Part shown: positions 17,399 to 25,699 of the stretch, piece by piece | Layout of the letters: each line of letters begins with the position of its first letter | Position numbering within the stretch: position 1 is the first letter of the stretch | From: Streptomyces sp. DH12 | GTDB lineage: Bacteria > Actinomycetota > Actinomycetes > Streptomycetales > Streptomycetaceae | NCBI RefSeq assembly: GCF_020873895.1 | Contig: NZ_JAHWGT010000023.1 | Coordinates: forward strand, 49,829-113,828 | Direction of reading: 5' to 3' | Length of the DNA stretch: 64,000 nt | Made by a program: the position numbers and the translations under genes | Notes under the pieces: model-generated | Databases searched by the model: none | What the model saw: only the letters and a program-made list of their open reading frames with translations | Told to the model about the DNA's origin: nothing

Positions 17399-18180
17399 CG
17401 GGGGCGCACGGGCGCCCGGTGCTGCTGGCGGCGGCCGGGCTGCACATGGTGACCCAGTCGGCGCTGGCCCCGTTCTACCCGGCGCTGTTCCGCGCCGCGT
17501 ACGGGGTGCAGACGCTGGCCGCGACGGGCCTGTTCCTGGTGGTCTGCCAGGTGTCGGCCGTCGTGGCGCTGCCCCTGTGGGGGCGGGCCTGCCGGCGCGT
17601 GCCGCTGGTGCGGCTGGTGACGGTCGGCCAGACGGCGGCGGTGCTGCTGACCGCGGCACTCGTGCTGGCCCCGTCGTACGCGGTGTTCACCGGGGTGTCC
17701 GTGCTGCTCGTGGCCGCGAAGGCGGTCGTCCTGCTGGCCTACCCGGGCCTCGCGCGCAGCCATCCGCGCGGGGTGCTGCCCGGGGTGGTCCAGTACGTGG
17801 CCGTGCTGCACGCGGCCTCGGTCGCCGCGACGCTGCTGGGCGGCCTGGTCGTGTCGGTGCCCGACCCGCGCACCGCGCTGCCGCTGCTGGCCGTGGTGGA
17901 GGCGGTGCTGCTGCTGGCGTGCGTACGGCTGCTACGCCCGGTGGCCGTCCCCGCCGGCCCCGCGGTGGCGGCGCCCGCCGGCGGCGGCGTGTGGCGGCTG
18001 GCCGGGTACGTGCTGGTGACGGCGGTCGCGGTGTACGCGGCCCGGCCGTACTTCACCGAGTACGTCACCGGCGCCGGGGCGTCGGCGGGCACCGCGACGC
18101 TGCTGTTCGTGCTGCCGCACCTGGCGGTGCTGGCCCTGCTGCCCGCCCCCGCCTGGGACTACAGGAATGACCTGCCATGA
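17395..18180 (+). CDS. Major facilitator transporter, C-terminally truncated
   Basis: The protein has 261 residues and about eight hydrophobic segments, compared with about 12 segments and 390-420 residues in intact MFS carriers. The N-terminal bundle is complete (PALFRAAYGVQT, LPLWGRACRRVP between segments), but the chain stops after LLPAPAWDYRNDLP, exactly at the overlapping start of the second decarboxylase. In related siderophore clusters this position holds the siderophore exporter. A deletion removing the last third is the simplest explanation. Neither other forward frame continues an MFS-like sequence. It may be non-functional, in which case export needs another carrier. Confidence 0.75.
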   Translation: MTGAHGRPVLLAAAGLHMVTQSALAPFYPALFRAAYGVQTLAATGLFLVVCQVSAVVALPLWGRACRRVPLVRLVTVGQTAAVLLTAALVLAPSYAVFTGVSVLLVAAKAVVLLAYPGLARSHPRGVLPGVVQYVAVLHAASVAATLLGGLVVSVPDPRTALPLLAVVEAVLLLACVRLLRPVAVPAGPAVAAPAGGGVWRLAGYVLVTAVAVYAARPYFTEYVTGAGASAGTATLLFVLPHLAVLALLPAPAWDYRNDLP

Positions 18181-19736
18181 CGATGCCCGGTAGTGCCCTG
18201 TCCGACCCGATACCCGGGCCCGCGTCCGGGCCCTCGCCGCTGCTCGAACCCGACCTGCTGGCGGCCTCGCCCGCCGGTCTCGCCGAACTGGGCCGCCTGG
18301 TGCGCGACATCGCCAGGGAGGCCGCCGCCGGGCTGCGCCGCCGCGGCGGGCCGCTGCCCTCGCTGAGCCCGGAGGAGCTGACGCGCCTGGTCGACGAGCA
18401 GTTCCCCGACGGGGTGGTGCCGCGCGCAGGCGCCGGCCGCGACGCCGTGCTGGCGCTCGCCCGGGCCTGCGCGGAGACCACCGTGGACCTCGCCGACCCG
18501 CGCGCGGCCGCCCACCTCCAGCCGCCGTCGCTGGCCGTGGCCGCCGCCGCCGACGTCCTCGCCGGGATCTTCAACGCGTCCGTCGACACCTGGGACTCCG
18601 GCCCGTACGCCGTCGAGATCGAACGGCGGCTGGTGAGGGGGCTGTGCCGGCTGACCGGGTACGGCCCCGAGTCGGGCGGCGTGCTCACGCCCGGGGGCAG
18701 CGCGTCGAACCTCCAGGCGCTGCTCATCGCCCGCGACGCCGCCGCGGCGAAGGTCCGCGACGTGCGCAGCGGCGGGCTGAGCGGGTTCGGTCTCGCGCCG
18801 CTCGTCCTCTGCTCCGAACTGGCCCACTTCTCCGTCGCCCGCGCCTGCGCGGTGCTCGGACTGGGCGAGGAGGCCGTGCGGACCGTGCCCGTCGACCGGC
18901 GGCACCGGATGCGCCCCGAGGCGCTCGACGCGGCGCTGCGCGACGTCGACCCCGCCGCGCGGCTGCCCGTCGCGGTCGTCGCCACCGCCGGCACCACCGA
19001 CTACGGTTCGGTCGACCCGCTGCCCGAGGTCGCCGCGGTCGCGCGGGAGCACGGCGTGCGGCTGCACGTCGACGCGGCGTACGGCTGCGGCGCCCTCTTC
19101 TCCGGCCGGCTTCGGCCGCTGCTCGCCGGGATCGAGGAGGCCGACACCGTCACCCTGGACCTGCACAAGACGGCCTGGCAGCCGGCCGCGGCGAGCGTCC
19201 TGCTCGCCCGCGACGCGGCCGACTTCGCACCGACCACGGGGCTGCGGGTCGCCTACCTGAACCCGGACGACGACGGCGAGGCCGGGTACGACGGGCTGCT
19301 CGGCCTGTCGCTGCAGACGACGCGCCGCGCGGACGCGCTGAAGGTCGCGGCGACCTTCCTGGCGCTGGGCACCGACGGGGTCGGCGGGATGCTCGACGCC
19401 TGCCACGACCTGGCGCGGCACGCCGAGCGGGCGGTGGCGGCGCACCCGGCGCTGGCGCTGACCGCCGGGGCGACGCTCTCCACGGTCGTCTTCCGGTACG
19501 CCACCCGCGACCCGGCGGCGTCCGACTCGGTCAACGGCGCCCTGCGCCGCCGTCTGCTGCGCACCGGCCACGCGCTGGTCGGCCGGACCGACGTGGCGCA
19601 GGGCGACGGCCGCCGCACCGTCCACCTGAAGCTGACGCTGCTCAACCCGCAGGCCCGCACGACCGACGTCGACGACCTGCTCGACGCGGTCGTCCGAGCC
19701 GGGCGGGCCGTCGAGGAGGAAGGGACCGCCGCATGA
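18177..19736 (+). CDS. Second group II PLP decarboxylase, DesA-like
   Basis: This 519-residue decarboxylase is paralogous to the gene at 12206 but longer and distinct. It has AAHLQPPSLAVAAAADVL, LTPGGSASNLQALL, HVDAAYGCGALF and the PLP-Lys motif TLDLHKTAWQP. The general pattern resembles DesA-type lysine/ornithine decarboxylases of desferrioxamine clusters. It could supply cadaverine or putrescine beside 1,3-diaminopropane, or act on diaminobutyrate as well. It starts at ATG 18177 with AGGA nine bases upstream. Its position between the exporter remnant and the second synthetase suggests it was inserted as a unit with them. Confidence 0.82.
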   Translation: MTMPGSALSDPIPGPASGPSPLLEPDLLAASPAGLAELGRLVRDIAREAAAGLRRRGGPLPSLSPEELTRLVDEQFPDGVVPRAGAGRDAVLALARACAETTVDLADPRAAAHLQPPSLAVAAAADVLAGIFNASVDTWDSGPYAVEIERRLVRGLCRLTGYGPESGGVLTPGGSASNLQALLIARDAAAAKVRDVRSGGLSGFGLAPLVLCSELAHFSVARACAVLGLGEEAVRTVPVDRRHRMRPEALDAALRDVDPAARLPVAVVATAGTTDYGSVDPLPEVAAVAREHGVRLHVDAAYGCGALFSGRLRPLLAGIEEADTVTLDLHKTAWQPAAASVLLARDAADFAPTTGLRVAYLNPDDDGEAGYDGLLGLSLQTTRRADALKVAATFLALGTDGVGGMLDACHDLARHAERAVAAHPALALTAGATLSTVVFRYATRDPAASDSVNGALRRRLLRTGHALVGRTDVAQGDGRRTVHLKLTLLNPQARTTDVDDLLDAVVRAGRAVEEEGTAA

Positions 19737-19807
19737 AGCGCCGCGGAGTGGAGCAGCACAAGGGCCGGAAGAAGAACCGGCGCCCTCACGAGAAAGGCAC
19801 AGCCCGT

Positions 19808-21610
19808 ATGACTGACGGCCACCCCGTCCCCGACCTCGCCGACGTGTCCCCCGACGCGTGGCGGGAGGCCAACCGCAGGCTCCTCGCCAAGACGCTCTCC
19901 GAGTTCGCGTTCGAGGAGCTGGTCAAGCCCCTGGAGCTGGAGACGCCGGGCCGCTTCCGTGTCGACCTGGACAGCGGCGTCTCGTACGCGTTCTCCGCGA
20001 CCCGGGGCGCGCTGGACTCCTGGCGCGTGGACGGGTCCTCCGTCACGCGCGGGGCGGCCGGGCTGCTCGGCAACGAGATCGCCACCCCGGCGTGGGACGC
20101 CCAGCAGTTCCTGGTCGACTGCGCGGACACGATCGGGACGGACGCGCCGACCCTGGGCATGTACCTGACCGAGGTGTCGGCGACCCTCGCCGTGGACGCC
20201 GCCCGCATCGCTCACGGCGGGCGGACCGCCGCCGAGCTGCGGGAACTGGACCACGCCGAGCTGGAGTCCGCCATGACGGGCCATCCGACGCTCGTGGCCA
20301 ACAAGGGCCGCATCGGGTTCTCCGCGACGGACGTGCGGGCGTACGCGCCGGAGTCGGGGCGGACGGTGGCGCTGCGGTGGATCGCCGTGCACCGGGGCCT
20401 GGCGGAGTTCCGCGGCACGCCGGAGCTGAGCGAGCGGGCGGTCGTCGAGCACGAGCTGGACGAGGGCACCGTCGCCTCGTTCCGCGCGCGGATCGAGGCG
20501 GCGGGCGGCGACCCGGACGCGTACGTGTGGATGCCCGTCCACCCGTGGCAGTGGGACCACGCCGTGCAGGTGCTGTTCGCGGGCGAGATCGCGCAGCGGC
20601 GGATCGTCCCCCTCGGCGACAGCGCCGACGCCTACCTGCCGCAGCAGTCGGTGCGGACGATGACGAACGTGTCCGAGCGCGGCCGCTGGGACGTCAAACT
20701 CCCCCTGAAGATCGTGAACACGCTGATCTGGCGCGGCATCCCGCCGCACTGCACCCAGGGCGCGCCGCTGACCACCCAGTGGCTGACGGGCCTGCTCGGC
20801 CGGGACCCGCTGCTCCGCGACGAGCTGCGGACGGTGTTCCTCGGCGAGGTGGCGTCGGTGACGGTCCGCCACCCCTACCTGGACGGGGTGCCGGACGTGC
20901 CGTACCAGCACCTGGAGACGCTCGGGTGCATCTGGCGCGAGTCGGTGTCGTCGCGGCGGGACGAGGGCGAGCGGGTGCGGACGTTCGCGTCGCTGCTGTA
21001 CGTCGACGAGCACGGCACGGCGTTCGCGGCGGAGCTGGCCCGCGCCTCCGGGCTGCCGGCCGAGGAGTGGCTGTCGCGGCTGTTCGAGACGGTGATGCAC
21101 CCGGTGCTGCACGTGATGTACACGTACGGCATCACCTTCAACCCGCACGGCCAGAACACCCTGATCGGGTACGACGGGGACGACGTGCCGCGCCGGCTGT
21201 TCCTGAAGGACTTCGTCGACGACGTGTCCGTCTCGCACACCCCGGTGCCCGAGCGCGGACCGGAACCGGACGGCTACGACCACGTCCTGCCGCGCAAGGA
21301 CCCGGTCGTCATCCGCCAGCACGTGGTGGACCAGCTGCTGCTGGGCCACTTCCGGTACCTGGCGCCGCTCGTCGCCGAGCAGCTGGGCGTGGCGGAGGAG
21401 CGGTTCTGGCAGCTGGTGCGGCAGGCGGTCGTGTCGTACCAGGAGCGGTTTCCGGAGAAGGCGGAGCGGTTCGCGCAGTACGACATGCTCGCCGGCGAGT
21501 TCCCCCGCTACCCGTTCAACACCGACCGGCTCGTCGTCACCCGCTACGTCGACCGGGCGCTGCGCCACGCGCTGCGCCCGAACGGCACCGTCTCCAACCC
21601 GCTGTCGTGA
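19808..21610 (+). CDS. NIS siderophore synthetase, DesD/RhbF-like (probably type C)
   Basis: This 600-residue synthetase starts MTDGHPVPDLADVSPDAW, and its N-terminal helical block is DesD-like. It has TGHPTLVANKGRIGFS, the HPWQWDH motif, and YGITFNPHGQNTLIGYDGD with the adenylation/metal residues, then RLFLKDFVDD. Type C enzymes use a mono-amide intermediate, so this one probably performs the final condensation. Start choice: ATG 19808 with AGAAAGG ten bases upstream gives the DesD length. An in-frame ATG at 19733 overlapping the previous stop would add 25 very basic residues, and translation could begin there instead. Its stop overlaps the ABC ATPase start. Confidence 0.87.
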   Translation: MTDGHPVPDLADVSPDAWREANRRLLAKTLSEFAFEELVKPLELETPGRFRVDLDSGVSYAFSATRGALDSWRVDGSSVTRGAAGLLGNEIATPAWDAQQFLVDCADTIGTDAPTLGMYLTEVSATLAVDAARIAHGGRTAAELRELDHAELESAMTGHPTLVANKGRIGFSATDVRAYAPESGRTVALRWIAVHRGLAEFRGTPELSERAVVEHELDEGTVASFRARIEAAGGDPDAYVWMPVHPWQWDHAVQVLFAGEIAQRRIVPLGDSADAYLPQQSVRTMTNVSERGRWDVKLPLKIVNTLIWRGIPPHCTQGAPLTTQWLTGLLGRDPLLRDELRTVFLGEVASVTVRHPYLDGVPDVPYQHLETLGCIWRESVSSRRDEGERVRTFASLLYVDEHGTAFAAELARASGLPAEEWLSRLFETVMHPVLHVMYTYGITFNPHGQNTLIGYDGDDVPRRLFLKDFVDDVSVSHTPVPERGPEPDGYDHVLPRKDPVVIRQHVVDQLLLGHFRYLAPLVAEQLGVAEERFWQLVRQAVVSYQERFPEKAERFAQYDMLAGEFPRYPFNTDRLVVTRYVDRALRHALRPNGTVSNPLS

Positions 21611-22416
21611 GCATCGAGATCAGCGCGTCGGAGCTGACCCTCGGCCACGGCGGCGAGCCCGTCGCGCGGAGCATCGCCGTCGCCCTGGCCCCCGGTGAGG
21701 TGACCGCCCTCGTCGGGCCCAACGGCTCGGGCAAGTCCACGCTGCTGCGGGCGCTGGCCCGGCTGCACACCCCGGACGGCGGGCGGATCGTCCTGGACGG
21801 GCGGGACCTGGCGGAGTACCGGCCGCGGGAGCTGGCGCGCAAGCTGAGCTTCCTGACGCAGTCGCCGATCGTCCCGGCCGGGGTGACCGTGGAGGAGCTG
21901 GTCTCCTACGGGCGCCACCCCCACCAGGGGCTGCTGGCGCGCGGCGCGGGCCGGGAGGACCGCGAGGCCGTGGCCTGGGCGCTGGACGCGACGAACCTGC
22001 GCCCGTTCGCCGAGCGGACCTTGGACCGGCTGTCCGGCGGCGAGCGGCAGCGGGCGTGGATCGCCATGGCACTGGCCCAGCGGACCGGTCTGCTGCTGCT
22101 CGACGAGCCGACGACGTACCTCGACATCCGGTACCAGATCGAGGTGCTGCGGCTCGTGCGGCGGCTGGCGGACGAGCACGGCATCACCGTGGCGGTGGTG
22201 CTGCACGACCTGAACCAGGCCGCCGCGTTCTCCGACGCGATGGTCGTGCTCGCCGGGGGCCGGATCGTGGCCTCCGGCACACCCGCCGAGGCGCTGACGG
22301 AGGAGACCGTCCGCACCGCCTTCGGCATCGACACGACCGTCACCCACGACCCCCACACGGGTGTGCCGACCTGCCTGCCGACCTGGCGCGAGCCGTCGGC
22401 GGCGGCCGCCACCTGA
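21607..22416 (+). CDS. Ferric-siderophore ABC transporter ATPase
   Basis: This 269-residue FecE/FhuC-type ATPase has Walker A GPNGSGKST, Q-loop SFLTQSPIVPAG, signature LSGGERQRAWIAMALAQ, Walker B LLLLDEPT and the switch His in VLHDLNQAAAFSD. It energises uptake through the fused permease at 23478. GTG 21607 overlaps the previous stop. Confidence 0.92.
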   Translation: MSIEISASELTLGHGGEPVARSIAVALAPGEVTALVGPNGSGKSTLLRALARLHTPDGGRIVLDGRDLAEYRPRELARKLSFLTQSPIVPAGVTVEELVSYGRHPHQGLLARGAGREDREAVAWALDATNLRPFAERTLDRLSGGERQRAWIAMALAQRTGLLLLDEPTTYLDIRYQIEVLRLVRRLADEHGITVAVVLHDLNQAAAFSDAMVVLAGGRIVASGTPAEALTEETVRTAFGIDTTVTHDPHTGVPTCLPTWREPSAAAAT

Positions 22417-22470
22417 CGCACGACCGCACCACGGAACCGCACCACCCGAACGAGCAAAGGAACCTCGCTC

Positions 22471-23481
22471 ATGCGCACTCCACCACGGGCCGCACGGACC
22501 GCCCTGACCGCCCTCCTCGCCGCCGCGGCGCTCGCCGTCACCGCCGTCGGCTGCGGCTCCGCCGCCGAGGAGGCGGGCGGCGGGTCGCCGACGAAGGGCA
22601 GCGGCGGCGGGAAGGACGGCGGAGCCGTCACCGTCACCCACCTGAAGGGCTCCACCACGCTGGAGAAGCCGGCGGCGAAGGTCGTCGCGCTGGAGTGGAC
22701 CTACGCCGAGGACCTGCTGGCCCTCGGGGTGTCCCCGGCCGGCGTGGCCGACGTGAAGGGCTACGACCAGTGGGTCACCGGCGGCCCGCGCTTCGGCAAG
22801 GACGTCAAGGACGTCGGCACCCGGCAGGCGCCCAGCCTGGAGACGATCAAGGTGCTGAAGCCGGATCTGATCATCACCTCCAAGGTGCGCTCCGAGGCCA
22901 ACTACGAGCAGCTGAACAAGATCGCGCCGACGCTGATGTTCGACCCGTACGCCACGGACAGCGAGTACGAGGAGATGCGGGCGACGCTGAAGAAGATCGG
23001 CACCGCGGTCGGCAAGGCCGACGCGGCCGACCAGGCGCTCAAGGACCTCGACGCCAAGGTCGACGCCGCGCGGCGCAAGCTGGCCGACGCGGGCAAGGGC
23101 GGCGCCTCGGTGACCGTCGCCCGCGGCTACACCACGGACGGCGCCGCCGTGGTGGAGGTCCTCACCGACTCCACCATCCCGGGCGGCCTGCTTCCGCGGC
23201 TCGGCCTGAGGAACGCCTGGTCGGGGAAGGCCGACGCGTACGGCATGAGCAAGGTCGACATCGAGGGCCTGAAGCCGGTCGAGAAGTCCAGCCTGGTGTA
23301 CGTCGCCGCGAAGGACGACGACGTGTTCGCCGGGTCGCTGCCGAAGAACGCGCTGTGGCAGAGCCTGGACTTCGCCAAGGGCAAGCGGGTCCACGCCCTG
23401 GACCCGGGCACGTGGTTCTTCGGCGGGCCGTTCTCCACCGGGCAGGTGGCCGACGAGATCGCGGGCGCGCTCACTTCATGA
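22471..23481 (+). CDS. Ferric-siderophore-binding lipoprotein
   Basis: This 336-residue periplasmic-binding-fold protein (FepB/FhuD class III) has a lipoprotein signal ending AVTAVGCGS, with Cys as the lipid anchor. A Gly/Lys-rich linker follows, then the typical start KVVALEWTYAEDLLALG and the half-domain link LKPDLIITS. It would catch the ferric siderophore at the outer membrane face. A 54-base gap with AAAGGAA separates it from the ATPase gene, the largest gap in this part of the operon, so it may be translated more strongly. The stop overlaps the permease ATG. Confidence 0.9.
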   Translation: MRTPPRAARTALTALLAAAALAVTAVGCGSAAEEAGGGSPTKGSGGGKDGGAVTVTHLKGSTTLEKPAAKVVALEWTYAEDLLALGVSPAGVADVKGYDQWVTGGPRFGKDVKDVGTRQAPSLETIKVLKPDLIITSKVRSEANYEQLNKIAPTLMFDPYATDSEYEEMRATLKKIGTAVGKADAADQALKDLDAKVDAARRKLADAGKGGASVTVARGYTTDGAAVVEVLTDSTIPGGLLPRLGLRNAWSGKADAYGMSKVDIEGLKPVEKSSLVYVAAKDDDVFAGSLPKNALWQSLDFAKGKRVHALDPGTWFFGGPFSTGQVADEIAGALTS

Positions 23482-25556
23482 CCGGGATCGCGACGCGTCC
23501 GGTGAGGACCGCCGCGCCGGGGCCGGCCGGGAGGGCGCACCGCCCCCCGATCGGCCCGGCCGCGGTCGTGCTGGGCGGCGTGCTCGCGCTGCTGGTGGTG
23601 GCGGTGGCCCACCTCGGGTACGGGCGCAGCGGCGTGGGGCTGGGGGATCTGCTGCGGGTGCTGCTGGGCGGGGGTGACGCCGACGCCCGGTCGGTACTGC
23701 TCGGCGGGCGGCTGCCGCGGACGCTGGCCGGGCTGGTGGCCGGGGCGTCGCTGGCGGTGGCGGGGTGCCTGCTGCAGTCGTCGGTGCGCAACCCGCTGGC
23801 GTCGCCGGACACGCTGGGCGTGACGGCCGGCGCGTACCTGGCGGTGGCGGTCAGCGCGATCACCGGGTTCTCGCTGGGCGACCTGCCGCGCGGCGGGGTG
23901 GCGTTCGTCGGCGGTCTGCTGGCCGCCGCGCTCGTGCACACCGTGGCCGGCGGGTCGCGGGGCCGGCCGGCGCACCTGGTCCTGGCGGGGGTGTCCGTGA
24001 CGCTCGCCCTGTCGAGCGTCACGGCGGTGCTGGTCGTGCTGTTCCAGGAGGAGACCGGTGCGGTGTTCTTCTGGGGCCACGGCTCCCTCGCGGTGGCCGA
24101 CAGCGCCCGGTCGGTGGCGGTGCTGCCGCTGCTCGCCGCCGGGTTGCTGGGCGGCTTGCTGCTGGCCAGGACGCTGGACATCCTCGGGACGGGCGACGAG
24201 ACGGCGCGGGGCCTCGGTGTGCGCGTGGGGCGGGTGCGGCTGACGGCGGTGCTGCTGTCGGTGCTGCTCACGGCGTGCGCGGTGGCGGTGACGGGCCCGA
24301 TCGGCTTCGTGGGCCTCGCGGCTCCGCACCTCGTGCGGTTCGCCGGGGTGCGGCGCCACGCGGCGCTGGTGCCGGCGGCCGCCGTGTGGGGCGCGACGCT
24401 GCTGCTGGGGGCGGACCTGCTGGCGCGGGTGACGTCGCCGACGGGCAACGAGGTCCCGGCCGGCGTGGTGACCGCGCTGTTCGGCGCGCCGCTGTTCCTG
24501 TGGCTGGCCCGCCGCCTGCCGGCCGAGCCGGCCGCGCCCGGCACCGTGATGCCGGGGCGGCGCGGGCGGCGGCTGCCGTACCCGGCGCTGCTGCTCGGCG
24601 GGGTGGCGGCGGTGTGCGCGCTGCTGGCGGGCGGGCTGGTCCTCGGGGACATCTCCGTCCCGCTCGCCGAACTGCCGCGGCTGCTGGCGGGCGGCGGTGA
24701 CGAGTTGCTGCGGGGCGTGGTGCTGGAGTACCGGTTGCCGCGGCTGCTGGTGGCGGCGCTCGCCGGGGCGCTGCTGGCGGTTGCGGGCGGCATCGTGCAG
24801 ACGGTGTCGCGCAACCCGCTGGCCGACCTCACCGTGATGGGCGTCAGCGGCGGCGCCGGATTCGCCGCGGCGCTGGTGCTGGTGGCGCTGCCGTCGGTGC
24901 CGTACGCGGCGCTGCCGGTCGCGGCGCTCCTGGGCGGCGCGGCGGCGTTCGCGCTGACGTACGGGCTGTCGCTGCGCAAGGGGTCGGTGGCGCCGGAGCG
25001 GCTGGTGCTGGTCGGCATCGGCACCTTCGCGCTGACGACGGCCGCCACCAACTACCTGGTGGTGGGGGCGCGCTTCCAGGTGGCGCAGGCGCTGACCTGG
25101 CTGTCGGGGTCGACGTACGCCCGGGACACCACCGACCTGTCGGTGCTGGCGGGCGCGGCGGTGGTCGGGGTGCCGCTGGTGGTGCTCGCCTTCCGCCGGC
25201 TGGACCTGCTGGCGCTGGGCGAGGACACCCCCCGCACGCTGGGCCTGCCGCTGGAGCGCACCCGGCTGGCGGTGCTGGCCCTCGCGGTGGCGCTGGCGGC
25301 GTGCGCGGTGGCGGTGGTCGGGACGGTGGCGTTCGTCGGCCTGGTCGCGCCGCACGCGGCGCGGATGCTGGTCGGTTCGCGGACGCACCGGCTGCTGCCG
25401 ACGGCGGCGCTGGCGGGCGCGGCGCTGATGGTCGCCGCGGACACGGTGGGCCGGGCGGCGATCGCCCCGGCGGAGATCCCCTCGGGGCTGCTGGCGGCGC
25501 TCATCGGCACGCCGTACTTCGTGTGGCAGCTGCGGCGCGGCCACCGCGCGGGGTGA
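23478..25556 (+). CDS. Fused FecCD-type siderophore permease (FhuB-like tandem)
   Basis: The 692-residue protein consists of two FecCD permease halves in one chain, as in FhuB. Each half has the FecCD landmarks: LPRTLAGLVAGASLAVAG with SSVRNPLASPDTLGV in the first, and LPRLLVAALAGALLAVAG with VSRNPLADLTVMGVSGG in the second. Each also has the ATPase-coupling segment (PIGFVGLAAPHLVR and TVAFVGLVAPHAAR). The join is near residue 355, around MPGRRGRRLPYP. Roughly 18-20 membrane segments are predicted. It is the last gene of the siderophore operon. Confidence 0.9.
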   Translation: MTGIATRPVRTAAPGPAGRAHRPPIGPAAVVLGGVLALLVVAVAHLGYGRSGVGLGDLLRVLLGGGDADARSVLLGGRLPRTLAGLVAGASLAVAGCLLQSSVRNPLASPDTLGVTAGAYLAVAVSAITGFSLGDLPRGGVAFVGGLLAAALVHTVAGGSRGRPAHLVLAGVSVTLALSSVTAVLVVLFQEETGAVFFWGHGSLAVADSARSVAVLPLLAAGLLGGLLLARTLDILGTGDETARGLGVRVGRVRLTAVLLSVLLTACAVAVTGPIGFVGLAAPHLVRFAGVRRHAALVPAAAVWGATLLLGADLLARVTSPTGNEVPAGVVTALFGAPLFLWLARRLPAEPAAPGTVMPGRRGRRLPYPALLLGGVAAVCALLAGGLVLGDISVPLAELPRLLAGGGDELLRGVVLEYRLPRLLVAALAGALLAVAGGIVQTVSRNPLADLTVMGVSGGAGFAAALVLVALPSVPYAALPVAALLGGAAAFALTYGLSLRKGSVAPERLVLVGIGTFALTTAATNYLVVGARFQVAQALTWLSGSTYARDTTDLSVLAGAAVVGVPLVVLAFRRLDLLALGEDTPRTLGLPLERTRLAVLALAVALAACAVAVVGTVAFVGLVAPHAARMLVGSRTHRLLPTAALAGAALMVAADTVGRAAIAPAEIPSGLLAALIGTPYFVWQLRRGHRAG

Positions 25557-25699
25557 CGTACGGCCCTGCGCGCCGCCCCGCCCCGTCGTCCGGGTGATCG
25601 GCCGGCTCCGGCCAGGCCGGGCCAGGCCGGGCGGGGCGGGCCGGGCGGGGCGAGGCGGGGCGAGGCGGGGCGGGCCGGGCGGGGCGAGGCGGCGCTGGC
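25557..25699. repeat. Low-complexity GC direct repeats between convergent genes
   Basis: After the permease stop, GGCCAGGCCGGGC, GGGCGGGGCGAGGC and GGGGCGAGGC are repeated several times up to the photolyase stop. A small GGCCGG-CT-CCGGCC hairpin occurs at the left end. The block may end transcription from both sides, but no single strong hairpin stands out. Confidence 0.5.

Noticed and set aside
25557-25699. Strong terminator between the permease and photolyase genes
   Set aside because: The region is mostly direct repeats; only a small hairpin is visible, so I listed it as repeats.
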